The notes below the pieces were generated by a model. The model saw only the letters and a list, made by a program, of their open reading frames with translations. It made no database searches and was not told where the DNA came from. From contig SUXI01000015.1 in assembly GCA_015060975.1 (NCBI GenBank), positions 1 to 38,954 on the forward strand: a stretch of DNA of 38,954 nucleotides, read 5' to 3'. Shown in pieces: positions 1 to 9,800 of this stretch. A program made the position numbers and the translations under genes. The stretch's first letter is position 1; each line of letters starts with the position of its first letter. The stretch is from Bacteroidales bacterium (GTDB lineage Bacteria > Bacteroidota > Bacteroidia > Bacteroidales > Muribaculaceae).

Positions 1-140
1 ATATCGAAATCAGTGATGTTGAAGAAATTGACGCTCCTGTAGAATACTACAACCTACAAGGTGTTAAGGTGGTTAACCCTGAAAACGGTATCTACATCAA
101 ACGTCAAGGCAACAAAGTTTCTAAAGTTCTTGTAAAATAA
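1..140 (+). CDS. C-terminal end of a secreted protein (start outside window)
   Basis: Only the last 45 codons are present; the frame runs from base 3 to a TAA at 138-140. The tail reads YYNLQGVKVVNPENGIYI and ends KVSKVLVK. It closely matches the last residues of the next gene (492-2096), so both probably belong to one family of exported proteins. This tail type is common at the ends of Bacteroidales exported proteins and resembles a short T9SS-like sorting tail; that role is inferred from the family and is not shown here. Function of the missing part is unknown. Confidence 0.75.
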   Translation, partial: IEISDVEEIDAPVEYYNLQGVKVVNPENGIYIKRQGNKVSKVLVK

Positions 141-176
141 TTGTGGTTGGAATAACCAATAATTAGAATAAGTTAT

Positions 177-214
177 GGAGGTGCGTCAAAATTTTGGCGC
201 ACCTCCTTTTTTTT
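177..214 (+). terminator. Rho-independent terminator of the partial gene
   Basis: The stem GGAGGTGCG pairs with CGCACCTCC around the loop TCAAAATTTTGG and is followed by eight T. The same terminator, with one stem change, follows the next gene at 2133. Confidence 0.85.
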
Positions 215-215
215 A

Positions 216-286
216 CCCCCCCTCCAGGTGAAAGCTGTCCCCTTTTTGAAAGGGGGACGAGGCTCGCAGAGCCGTAGGGGGATAGG
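216..286. repeat. REP-like palindrome, family A, copy 1
   Basis: This copy starts one base after the terminator T-tract. On the minus strand it reads CCCCCT, then a GGCTC/GAGCC hairpin, then CCCCTTTCAAAAAGGGG, then GCTTTCACC. Other copies are at 2171-2239, 3150-3219 and 3549-3601 (truncated). Family A shares its layout with family B at 3318 and 10813: a C-rich head, a short G/C hairpin, then a palindrome that pairs C and G runs. Confidence 0.75.
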
Positions 287-378
287 CTCCCGGGTAAAAA
301 TAAGTGGCAAATTGCGGTAGTTTATTGTAAATTGTGATTTTTTTTTGCAAAAATATGGTGGGAATAAAAAAAATATAT

Positions 379-386
379 TACATTTG
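379..386 (+). promoter_or_regulatory. -7 box TACATTTG
   Basis: It matches the Bacteroidetes -7 consensus TAnnTTTG and gives a leader of about 100 nt before the ATG at 492. No convincing -33 TTG is seen at the usual distance. The leader is very AT-rich and shows no strong structure. Confidence 0.5.
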
Positions 387-491
387 CAAATTATTTGAGT
401 ATTCATAGAGTATTATGCCTTAATCATTTATATTGATAAAGATTATAATATATTTATATTTATTTTTTGTTTAACTAAATTATTTTTCAAA

Positions 492-2096
492 ATGAAAAAA
501 ACATTACGTAATTTGATGCTTGCGGGTGCAGCAGCACTCCTCGCTACAGGTGCTAATGCCCAAACACTTACCGAAGTTTGGAAATTAACAACCGGAGTAC
601 CAGGTTTAGCAAGTGGAGGTGAATTCCGTTTCGCCTCAGCGAAAGATGGAAAAATCATCGTTACCGACAAAGCCAACAAGAAAATCATGGCTATCGATGA
701 AAACGGTATGGCAGAAGAAGCAATCTTTGACCTAGCTGAAGCTATTGATACTCACTATGGAAAAGATGTTACTTATAAAGATCAAAATGGTGCTGACTCT
801 GTGGCTCACGAAGTTCCAGGTGGCGCTACAGGTATCACAGTTGACGATGCAGGAAACATTCTCGTTGGTACAAACTTCCCTAACGCAAGTTCTTCAACCG
901 ACCTCATCATCATTTCTTCAGATCTTAGCAAATCTTACAAACTTCAACTAGAACTCCCCGAAGGTGTGGCTGCAGGTCGTATCGACCAATATGGCAAAAT
1001 CGTAGGTGATATGCTTTCAGAAGAAGGCGCATATTTGTGGCTTGCTATCAATGGTCAAAGTGCGGTTGCTATCATTAAAATCGCTAATGGCGAACAAGTG
1101 GCAGACTATTGCCAAGCATCAAATCCTGTATCTGTGTCAATGAACACCTCTACTCTTGCTCAACCTATGTATTTCACAGTAGAAGAAATCGATGCGCTTA
1201 TGGATGAAAATGGCGACCTTACTCCATCATTCTGGTCTCGCAACCGTGGTAATGCACAAAACATCTATGGTTGGAATGAAGATGCTTCTGAACAAACTAT
1301 CCTTAAATTGACTGAAACAGACGCTAATGGTGTAACTACTGCCGGTGCAGGTGCTGAAGGTTTCGCTACATTCAAACTTCAAGATGTAACTTATTTCGCT
1401 GTGCCAATGTCACTTGATGGTAAAAATCGTAGTGGTGCGTTTGGCGTATATGACGAAACAGGAAAACTTCACGCAGTATATGGCAACCCCGAAGGTGTGA
1501 CAGTTGGTATGGGTCAAATGGGTAGCGTTGTAGCTGAACCTGTTGATGAAAATTCAGTAAACATCTACCGTTTCATCCCAGGTGTTATGGCTGTTAAAAC
1601 TACTTTCTCACTTCCTGCTCCATACGATGGACCTGCTGAACTTTACATCGTAGGTTATAACAACCAATGGGATCCTGCTAACCCAACAGTTATTCCTATG
1701 TCAGAAACTCCAGGTGTTTATAAAGCTACTCTCAAATTTGATAACAGCGAATTCAAATTCTCTGAAAACAAAGGTACTTGGGATGAGTTCAACACAAAAG
1801 CTATGTGTATCAGAGATGACCAAACAGTTGCTCTCGCTCAACCTACCGGTATCTGGAAATATGCCGACACTAACTGCAAAACAAGCGTAGAACTTGGTAA
1901 AGAATATGAAGTGGAAATCGACTACGAAAACGAAACTATCACTATCAAAAATCTTACCGGTATTGAAGGTGTTGAAGTAGAAGAAAATGCAGAAGCTGTA
2001 TATTACAACCTACAAGGTGTGAAAGTTGCTAACCCTGCAAATGGTGCATTCATCAAAGTTCAAGGTGGCAAAGCTTCTAAAGTTCTTGTAAAATAA
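492..2096 (+). CDS. Secreted beta-propeller-like protein with a SusE/CBM-like domain and YYNLQG tail
   Basis: 534 residues. A signal peptide covers residues 1-23 (cleavage after GANA). Residues about 25-375 look like a bladed propeller: repeated short strands with turns such as GKIIVTDKANKK and GNILVGTN. Residues about 380-490 begin AELYIVGYNNQWDP and resemble the LYIVG...W D modules of the 2279-residue amidase (3900-10739), the starch-binding/SusE-SusF type of beta-sandwich. The last 35 residues are the YYNLQGVKV...KVLVK tail shared with the preceding gene. It is probably exported or surface-attached; the ligand is unknown. The start is the first ATG, followed directly by a good signal sequence. 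Domain calls come from sequence appearance and have not been checked by a profile search. Confidence 0.7.
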   Translation: MKKTLRNLMLAGAAALLATGANAQTLTEVWKLTTGVPGLASGGEFRFASAKDGKIIVTDKANKKIMAIDENGMAEEAIFDLAEAIDTHYGKDVTYKDQNGADSVAHEVPGGATGITVDDAGNILVGTNFPNASSSTDLIIISSDLSKSYKLQLELPEGVAAGRIDQYGKIVGDMLSEEGAYLWLAINGQSAVAIIKIANGEQVADYCQASNPVSVSMNTSTLAQPMYFTVEEIDALMDENGDLTPSFWSRNRGNAQNIYGWNEDASEQTILKLTETDANGVTTAGAGAEGFATFKLQDVTYFAVPMSLDGKNRSGAFGVYDETGKLHAVYGNPEGVTVGMGQMGSVVAEPVDENSVNIYRFIPGVMAVKTTFSLPAPYDGPAELYIVGYNNQWDPANPTVIPMSETPGVYKATLKFDNSEFKFSENKGTWDEFNTKAMCIRDDQTVALAQPTGIWKYADTNCKTSVELGKEYEVEIDYENETITIKNLTGIEGVEVEENAEAVYYNLQGVKVANPANGAFIKVQGGKASKVLVK

Positions 2097-2132
2097 TTAA
2101 GGTTGGAATAACCAATAATTAGAATAAGTTAT

Positions 2133-2169
2133 GGAGGTGCGTCAAAATTTTGACGCACCTCTTTTTTTT
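2133..2169 (+). terminator. Rho-independent terminator
   Basis: The stem AGGTGCGTCA pairs with TGACGCACCT around AAATTT and is followed by eight T. It nearly duplicates the terminator at 177-214. The 30 bases between stop codon and stem are also shared. Confidence 0.88.
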
Positions 2170-2170
2170 A

Positions 2171-2239
2171 CTCCCTCCCGGTGAAAGCTGTCCCCTTTTG
2201 TGAAAGGGGGACGAGGCTCGCAGAGCTGGAGGGGGATAG
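2171..2239. repeat. REP-like palindrome, family A, copy 2
   Basis: It starts one base after the T-tract of the preceding terminator. It matches the copy at 216 apart from small changes in the loop and hairpin. Confidence 0.75.
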
Positions 2240-2296
2240 AATAATTTAAAAACAAGAATTAATTTAGAGGTGTTATGTGTTTAGAAAATAATTATG

Positions 2297-2304
2297 TAAC
2301 TTTG
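2297..2304 (+). promoter_or_regulatory. -7 box TAACTTTG, near-leaderless start
   Basis: The box ends 7 nt before the ATG at 2312. With Bacteroidetes start-site spacing the 5' leader would be only a few nucleotides, so the mRNA is likely leaderless or almost so. No Shine-Dalgarno site is present. Confidence 0.6.
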
Positions 2305-2311
2305 TGTTGTA

Positions 2312-2887
2312 ATGAGGAAAAATATATATATAATCAGTGGTTGTAATGGAGCCGGAAAAACAACAGCTTCATACACTGTGCTTCCTGAGATATTGCAATG
2401 CAGGGAATATGTAAATGCTGATGAAATAGCAAAAGGATTATCCCCGTTCAACCCCGAAGGTGTAGCAATAGAGGCAGGGCGACTTATGTTGCAGCGAATA
2501 GAAGAACTTCTAAATCGTAATGAGTCATTTTCTATAGAAACAACACTTGCTACAAAAACATATATAAATTTAGTGCGTAGAGCCCAAAAAAAAGGATATT
2601 GGGTGCATTTAATTTATTTTTGGTTGGAGACCCCCGAATTAGCGATTCAGCGTGTTGCCGAAAGGGTAAGTAAAGGTGGACATAATATCCCAATAGACGT
2701 GATACGGCGAAGATATAAAGCCGGCATTTGCAATCTTTTCAATCTATTCATGAAAGAGGTTGATTTATGGATAATATATGACAATAGTTGTACCCCTCGC
2801 TCTTTTGTTGCAAAAGGTGGAAAAAAGATAAGCAATGAAATAGTGTTAGAAACAACATTTAATAAAATAAAGGACTATGTCGGATAA
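2312..2887 (+). CDS. Zeta-toxin-like P-loop kinase (COG4185 type)
   Basis: 191 residues, full length for the small zeta-like kinase family. Walker A is GCNGAGKTT at residues 10-18. VNADEIAKGLSP follows at 34-45, with an Asp at 37 in the place of the usual catalytic acid, then FSIETTLA at 73-80 and a basic RRRY at 132-135 that could act as the lid arginines. True zeta toxins phosphorylate UDP-N-acetylglucosamine; whether this protein does is not known, and related proteins may have other substrates. The 3' end overlaps a 59-codon gene by 11 bases, which suggests coupled translation and a toxin-partner pair. The promoter at 2297 serves both. It sits in a repeat-rich intergenic zone, which fits accessory content. 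Confidence 0.7.
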   Translation: MRKNIYIISGCNGAGKTTASYTVLPEILQCREYVNADEIAKGLSPFNPEGVAIEAGRLMLQRIEELLNRNESFSIETTLATKTYINLVRRAQKKGYWVHLIYFWLETPELAIQRVAERVSKGGHNIPIDVIRRRYKAGICNLFNLFMKEVDLWIIYDNSCTPRSFVAKGGKKISNEIVLETTFNKIKDYVG

Positions 2888-3056
2888 AGAAATAAACGAA
2901 TTTGTTGACAAACTTGATGCCGGCTTGAAATTAGCCGAAGAACGAATGTTGCAAGAAAAGTCTTTGCATGGCGAAAATGTTGTGATTTATACCGAAGATA
3001 AGGGTATTCAACACATTCCTGCCTCTCAATTAATTATGGATAATACTATAAAATAA
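2877..3056 (+). CDS. Small acidic protein overlapping the zeta-like kinase; possible antitoxin
   Basis: 59 residues, ATG at 2877 and TAA at 3054-3056. It starts inside the last codons of the kinase gene (11-base overlap), so translation is probably coupled. The N-terminal half (SDKEINEFVDKLDAGLKLAE) is a likely amphipathic, acidic helix; the C-terminal part contains VVIYTEDKGIQHIPASQL. I do not recognise the family. Gene order and overlap suggest an antitoxin or accessory partner, which is inference only. Alternatively it could be a small unrelated regulator. Confidence 0.6.
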   Translation: MSDKEINEFVDKLDAGLKLAEERMLQEKSLHGENVVIYTEDKGIQHIPASQLIMDNTIK

Positions 3057-3149
3057 ATCTGTCAAAAATTTTGGTGGGAGGGAGGACAGAACGACATAAT
3101 ATTTCATAATGACATAAGTTGGTTTTAATTATGGTAGCGGATTAAATGA

Positions 3150-3219
3150 CCCCCTCCCGGTGAAAGCTGTCCCCTTTTTTTGAAAGGGGGACGAGGCTCG
3201 CAGAGCCGGAGGGGGATAG
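3150..3219. repeat. REP-like palindrome, family A, copy 3
   Basis: This is a full-length copy with the GGCTCGCAGAGCC hairpin and the CCCC/GGGG palindrome. It is the one full-length copy that does not follow an obvious terminator. Confidence 0.75.
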
Positions 3220-3271
3220 AATTATTCACAATGCATTATCCTGAATATGGTTGGCAGTATATTTGAGAGCT

Positions 3272-3316
3272 GGAGATGTGTCATTATTTGAATTTTGACA
3301 CATCTCCATTGTTTTT
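3272..3316 (+). terminator. Orphan rho-independent terminator
   Basis: A perfect 12-bp stem, GGAGATGTGTCA with TGACACATCTCC, is followed by ATTGTTTTTAT. The nearest upstream gene end is 3056, with repeats between. It may terminate the kinase pair, or it may be left from a lost gene; its stem resembles the terminators at 177 and 2133. Confidence 0.65.
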
Positions 3317-3317
3317 A

Positions 3318-3473
3318 TACCCCTCAGTCGCTACGCGACGGCTCCCCTAAGGGCAGGGGAGCAATGTCGTTATCTTCTGGGAATAAGTGAGTTGTATTAA
3401 GGTAAATACTCCTCCCCTGCCCTTAGGGGAGGTGGCACGGAGTGCCGGAGGGGTTTGTAATAGGATTTTGAAC
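3318..3473. repeat. Bipartite inverted REP-like element, family B, copy 1
   Basis: Two related palindromic units lie in opposite orientation about 45 bp apart. The left unit reads CCCCTCAGTCG...CGACGGCTCCCCTAAGGGCAGGGG. The right unit, read on the minus strand, is CCCCTCCGGCAC...GTGCCACCTCCCC followed by the same CCCTAAGGGCAGGGG core. The layout is like the paired REPs (BIMEs) of enterobacteria. The other copy is at 10813-10972. Confidence 0.75.
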
Positions 3474-3548
3474 AGCCCCGAGCTGCGTTATAATTCACAA
3501 TGCATTATCTTGTGCATTAACCTGAAGATGGTTGACAGTATATTGGGA

Positions 3549-3601
3549 AGCTGTCCTTTTTTTGAAAGGGGGACGAGGCTCGCAGAGCCGGAGGGGGATA
3601 G
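3549..3601. repeat. REP-like palindrome, family A, copy 4 (truncated)
   Basis: It lacks the left end (CCCTCCCGGTGAA) and begins at AGCTGTCC; the rest matches the other copies. Confidence 0.7.
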
Positions 3602-3728
3602 TTTCCCGCAGGGGTGCGTGGGGCTTTGTGGTGGAGTGATTTGTCGATAAAAAAGGGTAGATATGAGTGCAGGTGTCTTAAATTGTGCTAAATGGTGCGT
3701 TTTTTCTTAATATTTTAGAATTTGTTTT

Positions 3729-3736
3729 TACCTTTG
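3729..3736 (+). promoter_or_regulatory. -7 box TACCTTTG of the amidase gene
   Basis: A good consensus match. It gives a leader of about 155 nt before the ATG at 3900. The leader carries GACACGGAAAAGC...GCGTTTTTTCGTG and TTGAGTGTCTCAA, which could form small hairpins; no known riboswitch is recognised. Confidence 0.55.
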
Positions 3737-3899
3737 TACTCAAATATATACTAACCTTAAATTAAGTGAATTTCTATAAGTTCCCTTATATAAGTGATTG
3801 TATTTATGGAGCGTGACACGGAAAAGCAGCGTTTTTTCGTGTTTTAAGGCGTTGAGTGTCTCAATGCCACTTGTTGTGTAGTAACTTAAATTTAAATAA

Positions 3900-6800
3900 A
3901 TGAAACTAAAACATTTACTTCTTGCCGTGACAACGGCATCGCTTGCGCTCTCGGCATCGGCCGCAAACCCTAATGCAACTGTCGATCAAGTGCGCATCTA
4001 CATCAACCCTGGGCATGGTACATATACTTCTAGTGACCGCCCAATGGCAACAATCAAACATGGTGCAGCGATGGCTGATACAGCCGGATTCTATGAATCA
4101 AACACCAATATGCAAAAAGCATATGGGTTGCTTGATAAATTGAGAGAATATGGGGTTCCTTATAATGCTTCAAAACCTATTACCGGCTCGAATCAAACAA
4201 ACATTCGCATGAGCCATGCCACAACAGGTATTAGTCCGGGATTGTCAACCGTTGCAACGGAAGCTCAAACGATGAATGCCGATGTGTTTATTTCCATTCA
4301 CTCTAATGCAAACCAAGGGGATGGAAATAACCCCTCGGGGCACACCAACTTTAACCAACTTCTTTTCCTCCATCGCGGCTGGGACGGCGACCCATATGTA
4401 GCTGGTAGTGACAAGATTGCAAGAGCATGTTGGAATCACGCTATCAAAAATAAACACATGCATTATAACTGGCTTACCGACCCAAGGTACCCATACGATG
4501 CAGGAAGTGCTAACTGGGGTAATGCTTCATCTTTCCCCGGGCGTGTCTATTATCCATCGGGCAAAGATGCCGATGGCAACCCCTATTGGATTAAAGGTGA
4601 CGTAACATTCCAATATAATACCAACCGTAATAACTCATCATATACTCGCTATTATGCGGTGTTAAATCACTCAATCCCCGGCTTCTTGGTTGAGGGTTAT
4701 GACCACACTTATCGTCCTGCCATGCACCGTGCTATGAATGATGATGTATGTCGTCACGAAGGTGAAATGTATGCTCGTGGGCTTAACGACTATTTTGGGT
4801 GGGGCATAAAAGACAGCTATGGTAAAATTTATGGCATCGTTCGTGACCAATCGGTAACGATGAATCATACATATTGGTCGGTGATTCAAAATCCTACACG
4901 TGACGCCAATAAATATATCGACCCTATCGATAATAAAAAGCCTCTTAATAATGTGACAGTTACGCTTTATAACTCAAATGGCGTTGCTGTTGACACTTAT
5001 ACTACCGATGATGAATGGAATGGAGCTTATTTCTTCAAAAAAGTAGCTCCGGGCACATATACCATCAAACATTCTCTCAATGGATATAAAGAAGTAACTC
5101 AAACTGTTACCGTTGTAGCCAACGAAACGAACTATATTGATATTGACATGCGCACCTACTCTGCTGCTGATGCAGTGCAAGGTCATTATGCATATGGTCT
5201 AAAATTGACAAAGGTTGATGATGAAACTTATACTGTATCATTCAAGTCAACAGGAGCAATGAGCAATGGTAAAATTATTCTTACCAACACTTCAACAAAA
5301 GCACAAACTGTAATCCAAACTGGGTCAATCAGCAAAGGCTCAAACAATGTAACAATTGATGCAACTGAACTTGAAGATGGTGCAAACTATTCTTGGGCAG
5401 TAGCATTCGATAACCCCGCTTCTAACGGTTGCAATCTTGTCCAAAGCGATAATTCAATTATTTATAATAATGGTTCTGCCGATGCTCGTATTGGTGTTGC
5501 AATTGATAACGACCAAACAAGTGCCAATTTTGGTACAATTTACACCTTGACGTCAATGGGGCAAGGGTTGCAAAAATTCAACCCCGACTTTAGCAAAAAT
5601 GGTGGAAAGGTTATTACCGGCATGTTTGGTAAAGACACCGATGCTTCTACTAGTTCAAATAAATTCTACCGTAGTAACCGTATTGAAGTAGAAAATGGTA
5701 AAGTTTATATTGCAAACTATGCCAACTATAACACCGGTATGTGGGAATATGACCCTGCCACAAATGCTTCACCTCGCAATATCACTAATGTTTATTACGA
5801 GCGTGGTCTTGCATTCTATGGCGAAGGTTCTAGTCGCAAAGTGTTCTCTACTCATGAAAACAATCTTCAACGTTTCGACATTGGCACTAACACATCATGG
5901 ACTGCAAATAGCCCTACTAAAAGCTATACTACAGCTGGCGTCATGGATAATGGTGACGGAGATGTACTTGTTACCGACAACGCTGTTTTCGTATCTCAAA
6001 ATCGTTACGCAGGTAACAACCTTAGCCAAAACCCTGCCTTTGCGGTATTAGACCACGATTTGAATCTCAAATACAAGTCAGATGCTATTAATGCGACCCT
6101 TAATGGCACAAGTAATGGTGGTATGGCAATTACTCCCGACTATAAAACATTTGCAATAGCAGATGGTTACAATGAATCTACAAAAGCAGATATTAGTGTT
6201 CAAGTTTATAGCGTGACATGGAACGGAAGCACTCCTTCATTCACACATCAATACTCTATTCCATTAAGTGGCACAAAATTAGTTGACCAAATGGAATTTG
6301 ACTATGCCGGAAACCTTGTCGTAGCATCACGTCAACAAGGCCTTTTAATGTACGCTATCAAAAATCCATCGCGTCAAACTGTTACTAACGGTTCGGGTAC
6401 AATTGTTGGCGCTAAACCTCCTATACATCTTTATATCGTAGGTAATAGCGATGTTATTGGTAATTGGGACCCTGCAAAAGCTGTTGAACTTACCGACAAT
6501 GGTAAAAACTATACAATTACGCTCAACGAAACTGTAACCGAGTTTAAGATTTCAACAGGTAAAGGTGAGACTTCAGGTGATTGGTCTGCATTCGATGCCG
6601 GCAACCTCACCAGCAACGATGCTATCACAAATGGTGGCACTATAAATTTGATAGCGCAACATTCTTATAGCAATTTCGTTCTTCCATGGGCTGGTGTGTG
6701 GAATATCACTGTATCAGGTGACCTCTCTACATTGACTGCAACTACTACAACTCCTAAACCACTTCCACCTCTTTATATCGTAGGTAATACTGCCGAACTC

Positions 6801-9800
6801 GGTGCATGGGATACTGAAAACGCAGTTGAAGTTGCTAATGATGGCACAAAATATACCGTTACACTCAATGAAAATGTAACAGCATTCAAAATCTCAACAA
6901 ACAAAGGTGATGCTACTACATTTAATAATGGAAACCTCACACCAGGTGGAGCTATCACAAATGGAGGCACCCTAAATCTTATCGCTGATAAAGATGGAGG
7001 CAACATCGCTCTTCCATGGGAGGGTGTTTGGAATGTTACTATAGCAGGCGACCTCACTACATTGACTGCAACTACTACAACTCCTAACCCAAATCAAGGT
7101 CCCGGTATTGGTGCTGAGCCTGAAGATGCTCCAAACCCCGATGCCGAGCCGGACGAAACCGAAGAGGCTGAAGATGCTCAAACCGAAGGCTATTTTGCCT
7201 ACGCATTGTCATCTTCAAAGAGCGGTAACGAATATACTTTCAGCTTCAAATCAACCGGTGCAAGAAAGAATGGTCGCATCGTTCTTACAAATACATCTAC
7301 CGGTGCTACTACCGAAATAAAAACAGCTATCGTAAAAGGTCAAAACACAGTAAAAGTTAATGCCTACGACATCGCAAAAGGCTCTTACACTTGGGCTGTT
7401 AAAATGACCAATAACGCAAATAGCACTGTAACACAAGTTGGTATTTATGGAGATGTTGCTAAAAATAACGGACGTATCGGATTAGCTCTTGACAAAGACC
7501 AAACAAGTGAGTTCTTTGGTCAAATTTATACTTCAACTGGTTTAGGTGGTGGGCTCCAGAAAATCAATCCTGATATGACAAATAATGGAAATGAATTGTT
7601 TGCAGGTTATTTTGGAAAAGACACAGATGCTTCTACAAGTACAAATAAAAATGAACGTCCCAGCCGTTTGGAGGTAGAACAAGGGAAATTATATATTGCA
7701 AACTATTCAAATAGCAGACCGGGGGTTTGGGAATTCAATCCAAAGACAAACGCTTTGTCTAGTAGTAGTATTGAGACGAGTCCTCAATATGAAAAGGCTG
7801 TAGCATTTTATGGTACAGGGTCTAATCGAAGAGTATATGTATATAATGAAAATAATATTCGTAGATATAACATTGGAACTGCTACAACTTGGGCTCAAAC
7901 CGGATATTCAAATAGCTATCATGGAGTATTGATTAATGGTGATGGTGATGTTTTGATTACAAATAATGCTGTTATTGCATCACAACACCGCTTTAAGGGA
8001 TTGAATGATGCCTCTGTTCCTGCTTTTGTGGTATTAGACCACAGCTTGAATCTAACGTTTAATTCAAGTAGTCTTGAGTCAACCTTAAATGGTACTCAAG
8101 TAGGAGGTATGGCAATTACACCTGATTACAAAACGTTTGCTATTGTTGATGCTTATCCCGACGGCTCTCCAGCAGATATTAATGTTCAAATTTATAATGT
8201 GTCGTGGAATGGTAGCACTCCAACATTTACTCATAGTTACACAATTCCATTGAGTGGCACAAAGCAAGTTGATCAAATGGAATTTGACCATGCAGGTAAT
8301 CTTTTGCTCGCATCTCGTCAAAAAGGTCTTTTGAAATATGCGGTGAAGACTTCGGCTCGTGTGACTACAACTAATGCGTTGACATCTTATACTGTTACCG
8401 GTTTGGGTAGAGATGTTGCACCATCAAATGTTGTGGCAACTCGCAAATGTAATGGTGAAGGTAGCAACACCACAGCAGGCACTGTAGATGCCAATATTAC
8501 ATGGATAGGCGAAGCCGGTGAATTTAAGGTTTATTACCAAACAATGCGTCGTGATGAATCGGGCAACCGTGTATATGACAATAACGGCACATGGGTAGAA
8601 GCCGGAACAGCAACTATAGCTTCGGGTTCTACTTCAGGTTCTTTCACTCACAAAAACCTTGAACCCGGTGATGGTTATAACCGCATCTATAATTACAAGG
8701 TGGCTAACTATTATTCAGAAGCAAGCTACGTAAGTGAAGTAAAATCAAAATCAATCTCTGGTAAAGGTCACACCGTTACATCGGCTGCTCCGGTTGTGCC
8801 TGTGAATGTTGTATTATCTCAACCTTCGACAGTGGTTGATGGAGTGACTCAATATTTATTAGACCTCAAACTCGACCTTTCACTCAATGAAGATGTGTTT
8901 AACTCAACACTTCTTGATGATAATGATGAATTGGTTACTGCTACAAAATATGTGATTGTGGTTGATGAAGCGACAGCAAAAGCACTTAATGCTGCATCGA
9001 ATAAGGATAAAGTGGGACGATTCTATCAAGGTCCTGCAACAATGACAGCTAACAACTGTAATCACTTCACTATTAATGATTGGTATATGGTTGTTGACTT
9101 TGACGATGTGACACCAGCCGACGACCTTTCAAAAGCGACTAAATCGATCACTTGGAAAGATGTTGATCTTTCAATGACATATAAGCCTCAGGTTTATACA
9201 AGTGCGGTGAGAACGTTTAACTTTACCGACGTAGCATTATCAAAGCAAATCGAGTTCCCAACACCTCAATGGAGCGCAAATAACGCAACGGTAGGCGACA
9301 ACGGTGAATTAAATCATATTGCCGATGTGATTCCGGTAAAAGGTGATCAAATATCAACAATTGTCGGAACTGAAGATTATCCAATGGGTACATTCCGTAA
9401 GGTGGGTGACACAGAAAACGCAACCAATCCGGTATCTATCACCAAAGCCAATGTGATAGGTGTAACCGGTGTTATTGAGCCTCTACCTGCCACCGATGAT
9501 ATAATGAATGAATGGGATATTACATATACATTCATGGTGAAGGACGCTCAAGGAAACGTGATAAGCACTTTGCCTCAAGAAAGCAAGAACAACACTACCG
9601 ATGCTAATTTATATTCAAACACCAAAAAGGTTATGGTGGATGTGCTTGGTCTTCCTGTAGGCAGCGATCAATCCACTGCTCCCGACGGACGTACACGCTA
9701 TACTTATAACGCCGAAAAGAATGCTGACTATAAATTGGTGGTGCAAACAACCTACAGCCGTGTAGTAGCCGGCGAAACAGAATCGTATTCAAACGAAACC

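Larger units (their letters stand above)
3057..3899. other. Gene-free stretch: REP-like repeats, an orphan terminator, then the leader of the amidase gene
   Basis: No credible gene is present. The stretch holds, in order, family A copy 3, repeat X copy 1 (3224-3264), an orphan terminator, family B copy 1, repeat X copy 2 (3493-3545), truncated family A copy 4, and the promoter and leader of the gene at 3900. Repeat X shares ATTCACAATGCATTATC and a following (A/G)TGGTTG(G/A)CAGTATATT; the second copy has an extra dozen bases. Confidence 0.7.

Noticed and set aside
173..406. 77-codon open frame on the minus strand
   Set aside because: It lies across a terminator, a REP-like element and the promoter of the next gene; not a plausible gene.
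3387..3650. 87-codon open frame on the plus strand
   Set aside because: It is made almost wholly of REP-like repeats B1, X and A4; its residues follow the repeat sequence and there is no promoter.
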